From a virus: DNA of 64,000 nt. Numbering within the stretch: position 1 is the stretch's first letter; each line of letters opens with the position of its first letter. Below are positions 32,509-41,252 of this stretch, piece after piece. The notes beneath the pieces were generated by a model. That model saw nothing but the letters and a program-made list of their open reading frames with translations, was not told the DNA's origin and did not search any database. Where the stretch lies: the IMG/VR virus record IMGVR_UViG_3300021088_000001, positions 1 through 64,000 of that record. One strand, written 5' to 3'. A program made the translations under genes and the position numbers.

Positions 32509-32961
32509 TTATTCCTCCTGTAAATACAACGTTGCATCAATCTCATGAAAAGCTGCGGAGAATATAGCAATTAATCTCCGCTTATCTCCCCTAGCTAATC
32601 CAGCTCCTATTAATGGTAAAGCTACAGGAATGTTATTCTCCTTGGAATACTTAGCCACAGCTTGCATACATATTACCACAGAATCATAATCTACATACAC
32701 TTTATTTTCTCTGCCATAGAATTCTTGTGTGACACATGATGCAATTACAACAGGCGAAGTTTCTGATGTGCTGAAGATTGTCTGGCCTAAGTGTAAGCGG
32801 TGCTTTTGCATAAGATAGTCTTGATAGGCATAGTTGTAGTATTTCTTCACCAGTGCAGCCACTCCAGCACCCATCACAGCTTGCGCGTTCACACCATGCG
32901 CAAGCACAACTCTCTGCCCCTTCATAGCATTGAATAAATCTCTATATTCAATTGTTAGCAT
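32509..32961 (-). CDS. Macro-domain protein (ADP-ribose binding/hydrolysis)
   Basis: 150 aa from ATG 32961, chosen because GGAA lies seven bases upstream; ATG 32973 has no such site. The macro fold signature is visible: VVLAHGVNAQAVMGAGVAAL (about 15-34) forms the ADP-ribose loop, and LPLIGAGLARGDKRRL (about 115-130) the phosphate loop. Macro domains bind or hydrolyse ADP-ribose derivatives. A phage copy could reverse host ADP-ribosylation or process NAD-derived signals; that is inference. The gene overlaps the end of the preceding one by 14 bases. Confidence 0.85.
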   Translation of the reverse strand: MLTIEYRDLFNAMKGQRVVLAHGVNAQAVMGAGVAALVKKYYNYAYQDYLMQKHRLHLGQTIFSTSETSPVVIASCVTQEFYGRENKVYVDYDSVVICMQAVAKYSKENNIPVALPLIGAGLARGDKRRLIAIFSAAFHEIDATLYLQEE

Positions 32962-33142
32962 TAGTAATTCCATTGAAGTAGTCTAGACATTCTTTCACGA
33001 GTGCATCTGAATTCACACTGTAACAATTTCTTAATGATATCATACGGAGCTTAGTTCTGAAATGTCTGCCAAGCCTGTATGTCTTTCCAGCATACCACCC
33101 TTCCCGTGTATTCCGGCTAATAGAAGTCTTAATAGGCTGCAT
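32948..33142 (-). CDS. Small basic hypothetical protein
   Basis: 64 aa from ATG 33142 with GGAGG nine bases upstream; a longer frame to 33229 lacks a ribosome-binding site and overlaps the neighbour by 100 bases. Basic, with an RLGRHFRTKLRM segment. Function unknown. Confidence 0.55.
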   Translation of the reverse strand: MQPIKTSISRNTREGWYAGKTYRLGRHFRTKLRMISLRNCYSVNSDALVKECLDYFNGITNANN

Positions 33143-33320
33143 ATTCAAAATCCTCCACAGGAAACCAGAATCCATCGAGCCATTGTAATACTTCAGTGGG
33201 ATGTCTAGTAGTATCAAGTAATGTTGCAAGACCTTTTTCTACAGCTTCAAAAGCTCCTGCAGGAATGTCATTAGAGCGAATTGTAGCTGACAAGTCATCT
33301 TCAAAAATTAGAATGTACAT
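33129..33320 (-). CDS. Small acidic hypothetical protein
   Basis: 63 aa, AGGAGGAATA upstream of ATG 33320. Acidic, aromatic-rich C-terminus (WLDGFWFPVEDFEY). Overlaps the next gene by 14 bases. No family recognised. Confidence 0.6.
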   Translation of the reverse strand: MYILIFEDDLSATIRSNDIPAGAFEAVEKGLATLLDTTRHPTEVLQWLDGFWFPVEDFEYAAY

Positions 33321-33329
33321 TATTCCTCC

Positions 33330-33509
33330 TTAATAAGCATCATGCACTATTTGTCCAAAGCCTGCAACAATAAGCATCAGGGCCACCGTAATAAATCTAC
33401 CTTGCACGAGCCAATTTGATATATTGAAGTCTGCACAAATAAACGCTGCCGCTAGATAGACCAAAGCTGCTGGAACTATGCTATATAGGCCACGAGTAGG
33501 AAGTTTCAT
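33330..33509 (-). CDS. Small membrane protein (59 aa)
   Basis: 59 aa from ATG 33509 with GAGGAG upstream. Two hydrophobic segments (about 10-27 and 37-53) around a short polar loop. It fills the gap between two neighbouring genes and ends ten bases before ATG 33320. Confidence 0.65.
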   Translation of the reverse strand: MKLPTRGLYSIVPAALVYLAAAFICADFNISNWLVQGRFITVALMLIVAGFGQIVHDAY

Positions 33510-33523
33510 AAATATTTATCTCC

Positions 33524-33820
33524 TCAAATAAAATGTCTAGAATTATCATCGAACATAATTGCCATTGGCATGTCATCAATCCACACATCAATACGCATTC
33601 CTTGGTCAAACATAAATTTCTGCTTAGCCTTCCTTCCTGTAAAATACATTGCATCAACTTTTGCATCTAATGCAACTTTAACGGGCTCTGCTTCATAGCC
33701 ATTACATCTCCAAGAGACAATATACACCTTGTGCCCACGGCTTCGGAATAACTTGATGAATACATCCCACGCTTCTGGATCTCGTGTATATGTGTCATCG
33801 TAGTCGAGGGAAATTATCAA
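33524..33820 (-). CDS. HAD-like phosphatase / 5'-nucleotidase-type
   Basis: 98 aa. HAD motif I reads SLDYDDTYTRD (catalytic Asp at residue 6, second Asp at 8), followed by a VYIVSWR strand with motif II-like Ser and a C-terminal DVWIDDMP acidic motif. Short for the superfamily, lacking a large cap. Similar small HAD proteins are common in phages, probably acting on nucleotides or nucleic acid ends. It is the first gene after the promoter at 33850-33878. Confidence 0.75.
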   Translation of the reverse strand: MIISLDYDDTYTRDPEAWDVFIKLFRSRGHKVYIVSWRCNGYEAEPVKVALDAKVDAMYFTGRKAKQKFMFDQGMRIDVWIDDMPMAIMFDDNSRHFI

Positions 33821-33849
33821 TTGTACCTCCTGTTCTTTATTTAGAGTGA

Positions 33850-33878
33850 ATCATAGCTCACATTAGTATCTATGTCAA
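33850..33878 (-). promoter_or_regulatory. Sigma70-type promoter
   Basis: TTGACA (33878-33873), a 17-nt spacer and TATGAT (33855-33850) on the minus strand, just after a terminator. Confidence 0.87.
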
Positions 33879-33897
33879 GCATTATTTCAAAATAAAA

Positions 33898-33920
33898 GCT
33901 CCCTATCTTTGATAGGGAGC
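33898..33920 (-). terminator. Minus-strand terminator
   Basis: A 10-bp stem GCTCCCTATC/GATAGGGAGC with an AAA loop (minus sense), followed on the minus strand by TTTTATTTTG. It closes the RNR transcript. Confidence 0.88.
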
Positions 33921-33927
33921 CGCTATT

Positions 33928-34176
33928 TTAATATTTCTTCTTCGGAGGAATAAATCCTTCCAGCTTAACGCCTCTTTCTTCAATCATAGCAATGTTACTA
34001 CGTTTATTTATTGCAAAATCGCCATAGCTTCGCTTAATTGTTTCAACCAACACAGAAGGTGCTCCTGATGTATCAATAATTCTATATACACATTGGTTAG
34101 CGCTGCGGCCTGAGACTAATGCATAAGCAATGTAGTCACCGTCTTTTACTTCTGTTCCGAACATATCTGTTACCAT
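33928..34176 (-). CDS. Hypothetical protein downstream of RNR
   Basis: 82 aa from ATG 34176 with AAGGAA upstream; the in-frame extension lacks such a site. Small beta-rich start (DMFGTEVKDGDYIAYAL) reminiscent of small SH3-like phage proteins, and a Lys-rich end. It is 17 bases downstream of the RNR stop, so cotranscribed. Confidence 0.6.
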   Translation of the reverse strand: MVTDMFGTEVKDGDYIAYALVSGRSANQCVYRIIDTSGAPSVLVETIKRSYGDFAINKRSNIAMIEERGVKLEGFIPPKKKY

Positions 34177-34192
34177 TGAGTTCCTTGTTAAA

Positions 34193-36338
34193 TTACTTGA
34201 TTGGACACATGCCACCAGCACACTCTTCTCCTCCAATAAATTCAGCACTACTAATAGAGGTTATTAGTTTAACAGATGCCAGCAGTTGCTCATATACCTC
34301 TTTTGTAACAGCCTCAAATGGGGCCTGTTTAAATCCGTGGTCACTGTGCAGAAGGAACGACAGAGATTTATGATTTGCCTTGTAATTCTTTGTAAGGTAT
34401 TTCTTAATCTCAGGAAGTTCTTCTTTTTTATAATAAACAGTGCAAGATACAGAATTGTCACTCCAGACTTCTTGCATGTGTTTCACAGCAGCTAATTGAT
34501 CTAATGCACTCATATCATTTGCCATTACTGTTCCCTCTGGATAGCTGAAGGGAAATGCTACTACTACTGTACTCCTATCTTCTGAGCCATCGAAGTTCTG
34601 CTGATACTCGACAGGGTATCCATGGTCTCTACAAACCTGCACAAGAGGATGATCTGACATGATACGAATACGCCTAATCATGTACTGTGAGTACGCTGGA
34701 TGGATGCCGGGAGTTACGCCGGGAAGGAGAGATAGCGTTCCACTCGGCTTCACAGTAGTTAACTTTACACTAACATTCAATCCATGTTTTTCTGAGTACT
34801 CTTTGTCAAACTTACGCAACTCTACATATGCATCTTTAAGCCATCCTCGCTGCTCTTCTGAAGCTTGTAGAATACCTGTCATACCAATACCCATGCGCAT
34901 ATTTTTATGCACAATAGCTTCTGTCTCCTTAGCATGGCATGAGAGGAGTAAGCTATGTTTACACACACGATAGAGCAGTTGTATCACATCATTTAGTTCT
35001 TCCTTGGATTCTATATTAGGAAGAAATACTTCAGCTAGACAGCATGTTTCATGATTTGCCAAACCTTGTTCTGCACCTTATTTGTTACTCTGATTTATCA
35101 GGGACTAGTCATTTCTGCTAATCTCTATATGTCCCCATATAGAACGGACTGTATCATAGCAGGATCTTCTGCTTCCTTGTCAGTCTCTCGCGCCTCTATA
35201 GCTATTTACAGCCAGTGTTGCGACGGGATTATCTGTTCTAGATTTCCCCCGTAATTCGGATTATTCAAAAAGAGTTCCCTCTTTAGGCCGCTAACATTAA
35301 CGGATTGTAGCCTTGCACATCTGGGTCAGGATACTCTGTCTCTCCGAGTCTTCCCATCTTCCGTGACAACTTCAAATTGATCAACCCGTAGGGTTCACCT
35401 TTACCCTCATAACCATCCCAAAAATAGTCATGAAGATCTTTGACGTCATTACATACTACAGAATTATTACTCATTGCACGCCATGAAGGAATGCTACCCA
35501 TGTCCCAACGCTTAGCTAGAAGGTACTCAACATCATCAGCATCTCCAATTGCGATTTGGGCCGATCTTCGGACGTTTCCTGCCACTACTACTGCGCCAAT
35601 GATATTCATGATATCTAGGGCATCAATTGGCCTAATTTTCTTTCCTGCACGCTTCATCAGCACATCACTAATTCTATTAATACCCCAACATAAATCTTCT
35701 GGGCCTGATGCCGTACCTCCAAAGCCTTTGATTGGAGCACCCTTACCACGGATCAATTGAGTTGAATATGAAAATGCAGGCTCTTCTTTAGTGCTGAGGA
35801 ATGCAGCCTTCAATGTCTTAGCCAACAATGCAATCCATCCTTGGCGCGTGTCTGGAACAATATAATCAGCCCCTGCTTCATCAGTTCTCACTGGAGCTTT
35901 AAATTCTTGATTCACCATTGGAAGCTTGTCAACATTGACTTTTTGTAAATTGTAGCCAACGCCAGAACCTAACATTAACATATCCATTGCCCAAGTGAAA
36001 GGCCTTACAGGCTCATCAATTACTACAAAACTACAATTTTGCAAACTTGCAAGTCCTAGACTATCCACTGTTGATGTTCCGAGTTGCCATAAGAATCTCC
36101 CAGCCACTGTTCCTTTCAGCCCTAACATATATTTGCGCAATCGGTCTTCTTCATCTTCTGTGAAGCCTACACCTAATTGTGTATTAGATGCCTTAATAAC
36201 CCGCTCTACAGTGTCTTTAAACTCTTCTGTGGGGCTGTTAATATCTTGCTCATCTAGTCGTCTTGCGTAAGTCCTCTTGTATGTCAAATAACCTACTGTA
36301 GAGAATGGCGTTACTACATCTTGTTTTTCTGTTGTCAT
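34193..36338 (-). CDS. nrdJ: Class II (B12-dependent) ribonucleotide reductase, interrupted by a group I intron
   Basis: Joined exons 36338-35300 and 35076-34193 give exactly 641 codons (640 aa). It reduces ribonucleoside triphosphates to dNTP precursors using adenosylcobalamin. Exon 1 has FLWQLGTSTVDSLGLASLQNC, an early catalytic Cys region, and GSGVGYNL, and ends GYNP. The junction codon T|GT restores Cys347 in GYNP-C-AEQGLANHETC, the expected thiyl-radical Cys motif. Exon 2 ends CAGGMCPIK, the C-terminal redox Cys pair. Unspliced mRNA gives a 351-aa truncated product. Slightly shorter than bacterial class II enzymes (about 700-750 aa). Confidence 0.9.
35077..35299 (-). ncRNA. Group I intron (223 nt, no ORF) in the RNR gene
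   Basis: The 5' exon ends CCGT, and the intron's GCGG (35291-35288) pairs with it, leaving the U·G wobble at the splice site (P1). P7 is GACTG/CAGTC (35185-35181/35151-35147) with ATGATACAGTCC close to the conserved S element. ACGGG/CCCGT with an inner ATCT/AGAT hairpin fits P4-P5. CTATATG-GGGA-CATATAG (35142-35125) is a terminal hairpin. The intron ends with G (35077). Exact removal restores the RNR frame. It carries no endonuclease, so mobility would need a gene elsewhere. Confidence 0.9.
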
Positions 36339-36357
36339 AATTCCCTTTAGAAAACAA

Positions 36358-36378
36358 AGGCCGACTGTAAGTCGGCCT
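36358..36378 (-). terminator. Terminator or attenuator just upstream of RNR
   Basis: An 8-bp stem AGGCCGAC/GTCGGCCT, followed on the minus strand by TTGTTTTC. It lies between a promoter-like sequence (36395-36423) and the RNR start, so RNR expression would depend on readthrough. Confidence 0.75.
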
Positions 36379-36394
36379 CATTAATCGAACTATA

Positions 36395-36423
36395 ATTATA
36401 CCACTAAACCACAATATTTGCAA
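36395..36423 (-). promoter_or_regulatory. Promoter-like site in front of the RNR attenuator
   Basis: TTGCAA (36423-36418), a 17-nt spacer, and TGG then TATAAT (36400-36395) on the minus strand. It overlaps the end of the upstream gene. Confidence 0.6.
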
Positions 36424-36958
36424 CACTTTTCTTACGGCGCTTACCATCTGGCTCCAGAGTATTCGCCTCATGAAATAATTTCAAACTGCCGTCATTCTTA
36501 TTAGGATTCCCTCGTGCAAGAAATAACAAATCCTTAAGAATTTGAATCTGAGCAAGTATTTCTTTCTCGTCAGGATTGCACAATTCAGGAGGAAAGCCTT
36601 CTTGCAAAGAATCTCCATAGTCCCGGCTTGATGTTTGGGACAGGCCAAGTTCTTGTGCAAGGCTTAGATCTCGATAGGCTGCAGCAATAATACGGTCTTC
36701 TACAGAGGCAAAGCTGCTGCTTAGGAAAGAGTCATTGCATTCTACGCTTCCTACAAGTTGATATGAAACAACAACCTTGCCTTGCAGAGTCCTGTGTTGA
36801 CAAGCAATAAACTCAATTGGAAATTCCATATCCATTCCAATGATCTTCAGAAATGGTGCTATCAAGTCTGCATTCTTTGGGTCAATAAAGTCTAAGGTTC
36901 TGAGATGTGACAACTCTGGAATCAACTTGAGATCTTCTACAGAGATAATCTTAGACAT
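36404..36958 (-). CDS. Hypothetical protein
   Basis: 184 aa from ATG 36958, which has AAGGAGG upstream. The N-terminal part is mixed, the C-terminal part helical with a basic end (RRKKSVANIVV). Position upstream of RNR and downstream of the metallophosphatase block gives no clear role. No family recognised. Confidence 0.6.
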   Translation of the reverse strand: MSKIISVEDLKLIPELSHLRTLDFIDPKNADLIAPFLKIIGMDMEFPIEFIACQHRTLQGKVVVSYQLVGSVECNDSFLSSSFASVEDRIIAAAYRDLSLAQELGLSQTSSRDYGDSLQEGFPPELCNPDEKEILAQIQILKDLLFLARGNPNKNDGSLKLFHEANTLEPDGKRRKKSVANIVV

Positions 36959-36959
36959 A

Positions 36960-37235
36960 TCAAGCCTCCTTCGGAAGCAAGTCACTCAAATCAAGTCCAT
37001 CAAATGTTGGTGGTGTATTAGTATTAGCTCGTGCAATAGCTTCTGTTGTATTGTAGCCAAGCTCGTTAAGCATCATTAGAAGCGCTGTGGCCGTTCCATA
37101 GAGATTCCCTGCCCCACGTAGCAACTCTTCCTTATCGTTGTCCTCAAAGGCTGTAATCGCGTCTGAGAGCATCTCAAATGCAAGGCCAAGCTGATTGTCC
37201 ACATTTTCTTCTGTTACGTGTGTTTCTTCTGTCAT
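36960..37235 (-). CDS. Hypothetical acidic helical protein
   Basis: 91 aa, AAGGAAC upstream. Strongly acidic, with two long helices (QLGLAFEMLSDAITAFE, NLYGTATALLMMLNEL). One base separates its stop from the next ATG. Function unknown. Confidence 0.6.
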   Translation of the reverse strand: MTEETHVTEENVDNQLGLAFEMLSDAITAFEDNDKEELLRGAGNLYGTATALLMMLNELGYNTTEAIARANTNTPPTFDGLDLSDLLPKEA

Positions 37236-37250
37236 ATTTGTTCCTTTATA

Positions 37251-37544
37251 CTATGCGAACGTTGGAAATATTAGTTGCTGCTGGATAAGCCAGTTCTTGA
37301 AAATTGGCATCTCATTAGCAAGATAGGGCACTCCATATTGGTAATCTTGTTTATCTTCAATATTCTTTTCAAATAGACTAAAGCCTTCATTGTCAAACAT
37401 GCTACTAATACCGCCAATGTAATATTCGATTAATGTTGTCATTCCTGTATGGCTTTTTATTTCCACTCTTCCGTCAGAACGGAAGAAGGCTGTAGCCGGA
37501 AATGAATGGCCTATTTGAATTGCAGCTTGAAGAATTGTCTCCAT
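37251..37544 (-). CDS. Hypothetical protein
   Basis: 97 aa, soluble mixed alpha/beta. It starts two bases after the stop of the Lys/Pro-tailed gene. No recognised motif. Confidence 0.6.
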   Translation of the reverse strand: METILQAAIQIGHSFPATAFFRSDGRVEIKSHTGMTTLIEYYIGGISSMFDNEGFSLFEKNIEDKQDYQYGVPYLANEMPIFKNWLIQQQLIFPTFA

Positions 37545-37546
37545 GA

Positions 37547-37804
37547 TTACTTCTTTGCAATAGGCTTTTTGGGTGCAGGTTTCTTTACAACAGGTTTCTT
37601 AGCCGCTGGTGTCTTTGGTTGAAACCAAATCTCCTTAGCCTTTTGCAATGCTAGGATAAAGCCATCTAATTCTTCAGCTGAGATACAAGAATCTGGAAAG
37701 CCCACTCCACCTTCATATTTCTCAATTGCATCTCCACCTTTTTCATAGATAATTTCTGTGATATCTTTATTGTCTAGTGGTCCCACTACACTAATACTTG
37801 CCAT
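37547..37804 (-). CDS. Hypothetical protein with Lys/Pro/Ala tail
   Basis: 85 aa, AGGAGAACAAA upstream. Residues 1-60 look globular; residues about 62-85 are repeats of KKPVVKKPAPKKPIAKK type. Such tails often bind nucleic acid non-specifically. Function unknown. Confidence 0.6.
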   Translation of the reverse strand: MASISVVGPLDNKDITEIIYEKGGDAIEKYEGGVGFPDSCISAEELDGFILALQKAKEIWFQPKTPAAKKPVVKKPAPKKPIAKK

Positions 37805-37819
37805 TTTGTTCTCCTTTAG

Positions 37820-37999
37820 TTATTCATCAAACAAACGATGCTTCCAACCCTCTGTTCCAAAGTAATCATCCATATCTGTTTCATTCAGCATCTCTTCCAT
37901 TTTCTCGACAATCGCAATGAATTGCTGTGCTGTGTGATCAGATAGACATTTGGTTGCACCAAGAAGTGCTAGAGCTTTGTTGTATTCTTTTTCAGTCAT
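37820..37999 (-). CDS. Small acidic protein (59 aa)
   Basis: 59 aa from ATG 37999; GGAGG lies six bases upstream, so the longer frame to 38071 is rejected. Helical (LALLGATKCLS, QQFIAIVEKMEEML). Overlaps the end of the metallophosphatase gene by eight bases. Confidence 0.6.
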   Translation of the reverse strand: MTEKEYNKALALLGATKCLSDHTAQQFIAIVEKMEEMLNETDMDDYFGTEGWKHRLFDE

Positions 38000-38975
38000 T
38001 TGTTCCTCCATATTCTCGTTCAAGCCAATCCAAACTAATAAACAATGGATCATAGCTTCCATTTCGCACATTGTGCTTCAAGATGATTCCACGCCAGTGC
38101 TTATTTCCCTGCACTCCCTTATAATGCTCATCGTGTGGATACCCTGCTCCTGCAATCAAACCCCACTGCTGACTTCCATCCGTAGGCAAGAACCTAGTTG
38201 TGACATCTAATGTCTGTCTATGTCCCATTGTAAATGATTTACCAATAGTTTTCAACATATTTTGTGCAGTACCTGTCATAGCCTTTCCAGTCATGACATT
38301 AGGAAAATAATGGCAGTAATTCACACCATCGATTTCAATAGGGGTTAAGAATGGTACTGTCTCCCATCCAGCCTCTTCATACCCTAATGACTCTAAATTC
38401 AGAAAACCGTACATCTCTGGGTTCGCATCTACATGCCTGCTAATCCTGTCCTCATGATTACCATACAAAATTATCTTCCGAGGATTGTACACACTCTCTC
38501 CTGCTGCTTTTTGTTTAGCTTGAAGTGCCTTTAGTGGAGCTAGAAGAATTTTGATAGCTTCTTTTGTACACTCAATATCAGCTTGTATGCGCTTACCTTC
38601 AGCAGAACGTTTACCTTTATCATAGCTACTCAAACTTTCCATATCCCCAAAGTCACCAAGGTGAACAATAACATCAGGTCGTTTACGCACAATGTACATG
38701 CCAATCCAATGAAGGAAGTCTAGTTTTATTCCCGGCCTAACTTGGCTGTCTGGAATTACTAGGTGAGTAACACCTTTCTCTTGCTTAGGAGTAGTGATAG
38801 ACTGCACAACCTCCTCATTAGCAGCTTCTTCCTTCATCTTAAAATACTCACGCAAAAAATCCGACACAGTACTTCGGGGCATCTTAAGAAGCTTAGCAAT
38901 CTGCCTCCAGCTAGGAACACCTGTCTTCGCTAAAGTTATTGCATCATTTTGCCATTCTTTGTATTCATTTTGCAA
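37992..38975 (-). CDS. Metallophosphoesterase with N-terminal helix-turn-helix
   Basis: 327 aa. Residues about 20-45 (SWRQIAKLLKMPRSTVSDFL) form a clear helix-turn-helix. The calcineurin-like domain follows with VIPDSQV, HLGDFGD, LYGNHEDR and a C-terminal MGHRQ metal-ligand motif. Enzymes of this fold hydrolyse phosphodiesters; the HTH fusion suggests DNA as substrate or target. It lies upstream of RNR and downstream of nuclease genes. Confidence 0.85.
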   Translation of the reverse strand: MQNEYKEWQNDAITLAKTGVPSWRQIAKLLKMPRSTVSDFLREYFKMKEEAANEEVVQSITTPKQEKGVTHLVIPDSQVRPGIKLDFLHWIGMYIVRKRPDVIVHLGDFGDMESLSSYDKGKRSAEGKRIQADIECTKEAIKILLAPLKALQAKQKAAGESVYNPRKIILYGNHEDRISRHVDANPEMYGFLNLESLGYEEAGWETVPFLTPIEIDGVNYCHYFPNVMTGKAMTGTAQNMLKTIGKSFTMGHRQTLDVTTRFLPTDGSQQWGLIAGAGYPHDEHYKGVQGNKHWRGIILKHNVRNGSYDPLFISLDWLEREYGGTND

Positions 38976-38987
38976 TGTTGGCTCCTT

Positions 38988-39644
38988 TTAGTTAGAATCC
39001 TTCAGCTTACAATATTCTTGATAGACTTTCTCTTTAGCTTGTGAAATCTCAACAATCTGGTTTTCAAGTCTGTCATATTCAGTTGACAGTGCGTTGAGTT
39101 TATGCTTCTTTTCCTGCGCGGCTTCAACCTCAAAGTCTACATATTTCCAGATAAGCTCGTCATAGCCAACAATTTCACTATTCAGTAGGCGAGAATTGTA
39201 CCTGACTTTGTAAACTTCAACAATATTACTTTGAGACGTATTGGTCACATCAAATGTAATACTATTCCAGTCCACATAGCTAGTATAGAACAATTGCAAA
39301 CCACTCCAAGGCGAATCTTCTTGTACACTATGTAATATAACTCCAACATCACCTTTTGCAGTCTTCACTCTCATACCATATTTCAAATCATCAGTCCCGA
39401 AATGAATTTTATTTCCATTGGTGTCTACTCCATTAGGAGGAGGGCACATTTCATATTCTTCGCTATTGAGCCATTTACATACTTTTGCAACAGGATAATC
39501 CATATGGCGCAGGAAATTCTCGCTGCCAGCTTGCCATGTACAAAATACACGCCCATTATCTGTGTTAGCCCTAGTTACTGTATTTGTATTTAGATTCTTA
39601 AACTTGAATTCCTTCGGCAAATTCTCTTCCGTGTAAACCATCAA
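38988..39644 (-). CDS. Hypothetical protein with C-terminal coiled coil
   Basis: 218 aa. The N-terminal 150 residues are mixed; about 175-215 is a coiled coil (LSTEYDRLENQIVEI). Start overlaps the stop of the HNH gene upstream. No known family. An alternative start is the second Met. Confidence 0.6.
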   Translation of the reverse strand: MMVYTEENLPKEFKFKNLNTNTVTRANTDNGRVFCTWQAGSENFLRHMDYPVAKVCKWLNSEEYEMCPPPNGVDTNGNKIHFGTDDLKYGMRVKTAKGDVGVILHSVQEDSPWSGLQLFYTSYVDWNSITFDVTNTSQSNIVEVYKVRYNSRLLNSEIVGYDELIWKYVDFEVEAAQEKKHKLNALSTEYDRLENQIVEISQAKEKVYQEYCKLKDSN

Positions 39645-40189
39645 TTCTCTCCTTTTAATATTTTAGTCACTAAGGCTTTCCTTTTAGCTATGTTGCTTAC
39701 TGATGTTTCACTATAGCCATGTTTAGCTAGAAAGTCAAGCAAATCTTTTGATTTCATTAAAGAAATTATCTCTTTCTCGATCCTAGCTTCTTCAAAGCTA
39801 CTTCCTATTTTTTGACTGTGGCTTACAATTTTGTGACAAGGTTTACACACTAGCCTAAGAGACTCAAAATCCACTAAGAATAAGTGCGCTATATATTTCT
39901 CTACGTCAGAGAGTCCTCTAAAAGTTCCTGCATCCCCTTTATGGTCAACTTCTAATTCGCTCTGTGCAAAATCTTTGTGGCATATTTCACACTCTCCTCC
40001 CCATACCTCTGGGAATCTTTTTCTGGAATCCGCTTTAGGGTTAGTAATGCGCTTTCTGTGATTCTTAATATATTCTAGCTTGACAGGGTGTTTGGACCAA
40101 CCTTTGCGCAACACTCCGCGCACCCAACTCCAGAAAGCAGCTTCAGTTTTCCAAGGAACTCCTTCTACTTTCCATGGCTCTTTATTCAT
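39641..40189 (-). CDS. HNH endonuclease
   Basis: 182 aa. It has a zinc knuckle CEICHKDF, an HNH-type LEVDHKGDAGTF (about 90-101), and a second CKPCHKI pair (about 128-134). Similar HNH proteins accompany T7-like replication genes. It overlaps the exonuclease gene by eight bases. Either a recombination/packaging nuclease or a homing-type element. Confidence 0.8.
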   Translation of the reverse strand: MNKEPWKVEGVPWKTEAAFWSWVRGVLRKGWSKHPVKLEYIKNHRKRITNPKADSRKRFPEVWGGECEICHKDFAQSELEVDHKGDAGTFRGLSDVEKYIAHLFLVDFESLRLVCKPCHKIVSHSQKIGSSFEEARIEKEIISLMKSKDLLDFLAKHGYSETSVSNIAKRKALVTKILKGEN

Positions 40190-41252
40190 GAGAGATTCCC
40201 ATCTTAGTTAACACATCTTTTAAATCAACAGAATCATCTTTCCATCTAAGCATTCTCGCTAATTGGAACATCTCATTCATTACAAAATACCAATTTATTT
40301 TAACTTCTCCTTTGCAGCCAGTGATGACTTTTGGTTCTGGGTACATTCGTTTGAATACTCTGACCATCGCCTCAAACGCCTGCTTGTCGTTGGTGCAATC
40401 CTTGAGGTCTTTATAAGCTGCTTTTTCGCCATATGTAACATCACTAAAACAATTAGCTTTATAATTATCTGCTTGGTCGCCAGATAACATTTGCCAATAT
40501 AGAAATACACGTCCGCCACCGTCTACATCTCCTTTTTCATCAAGCCACAAACTACCAAATCCTTCAATAAGATATGGACCGTCATCTTTACTTATATTAT
40601 ACAGCCAGCCTTCAACTTGTTTCATATCTTTATCAACTCCACAAGCAATTACCATATCCTTATCATCTCTAGACTTCTTCCACTTCTTATAGCCTTCAAC
40701 AGTGGCAATGCTTACTACATCATCGGCCTCCAAATAAGTAACCATCTCACAGTGATGCCTATCAATCACATACTGCTTCAACTCGCTAAGCAACAAAGGG
40801 CGCATAGTAGATCTCTGCCCCTTGTATGGAAGTAAAGTAGCCAACTCAGTTCTAAATGTGTCACCTGTACCTGTGTATCCGAAATAATCATAACAATTAA
40901 GTTTCTCACAAATATCACTAATCTTCTTGTCGATAATATTCTTAGCACAACTTAGCGCAGAGAATGGCTTGACATTAGATCCACCATAGCCCTTGGTAAC
41001 TGTGAACTCTTTCAAACGTTGACCATCCACTATCTCAAAGTCATCAGCTTTGTACACAACACTACCAAGTAGCTCATTCTGTGCTGCAATAAATCCTCCA
41101 TCCTTCTTTCGCCACGAGCCATACAGCTCAGTACGATTAGCAAGTTCCATCACTTTTCCAGTTGGCACATGCATAGCTGTTATGAATCTGTCCTCTACTG
41201 CAGAGGCTGCATCATACAAAATTGAGTCGATATCGAATACCAAGCGTGTCAT
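40182..41252 (-). CDS. 5'-3' exonuclease (T7 gp6 / FEN-like)
   Basis: 356 aa. N-terminal MTRLVFDIDSILYDA gives the first metal Asp residues. The central TYLEADDVVSIA motif and VDKDMKQV supply the other acidic clusters, and LSGDQADNY is the H3TH-associated segment. The enzyme removes RNA primers and processes ends in replication and recombination. Its stop overlaps the HNH gene; the gene sits between SSB and the nuclease block. Confidence 0.85.
   Translation of the reverse strand: MTRLVFDIDSILYDAASAVEDRFITAMHVPTGKVMELANRTELYGSWRKKDGGFIAAQNELLGSVVYKADDFEIVDGQRLKEFTVTKGYGGSNVKPFSALSCAKNIIDKKISDICEKLNCYDYFGYTGTGDTFRTELATLLPYKGQRSTMRPLLLSELKQYVIDRHHCEMVTYLEADDVVSIATVEGYKKWKKSRDDKDMVIACGVDKDMKQVEGWLYNISKDDGPYLIEGFGSLWLDEKGDVDGGGRVFLYWQMLSGDQADNYKANCFSDVTYGEKAAYKDLKDCTNDKQAFEAMVRVFKRMYPEPKVITGCKGEVKINWYFVMNEMFQLARMLRWKDDSVDLKDVLTKMGISHE

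Noticed and set aside
34193-35282. RNR halves as two independent genes
   Set aside because: The second half has only a TTG start inside a conserved motif, and removing the 223-nt intron restores the motif and frame exactly.
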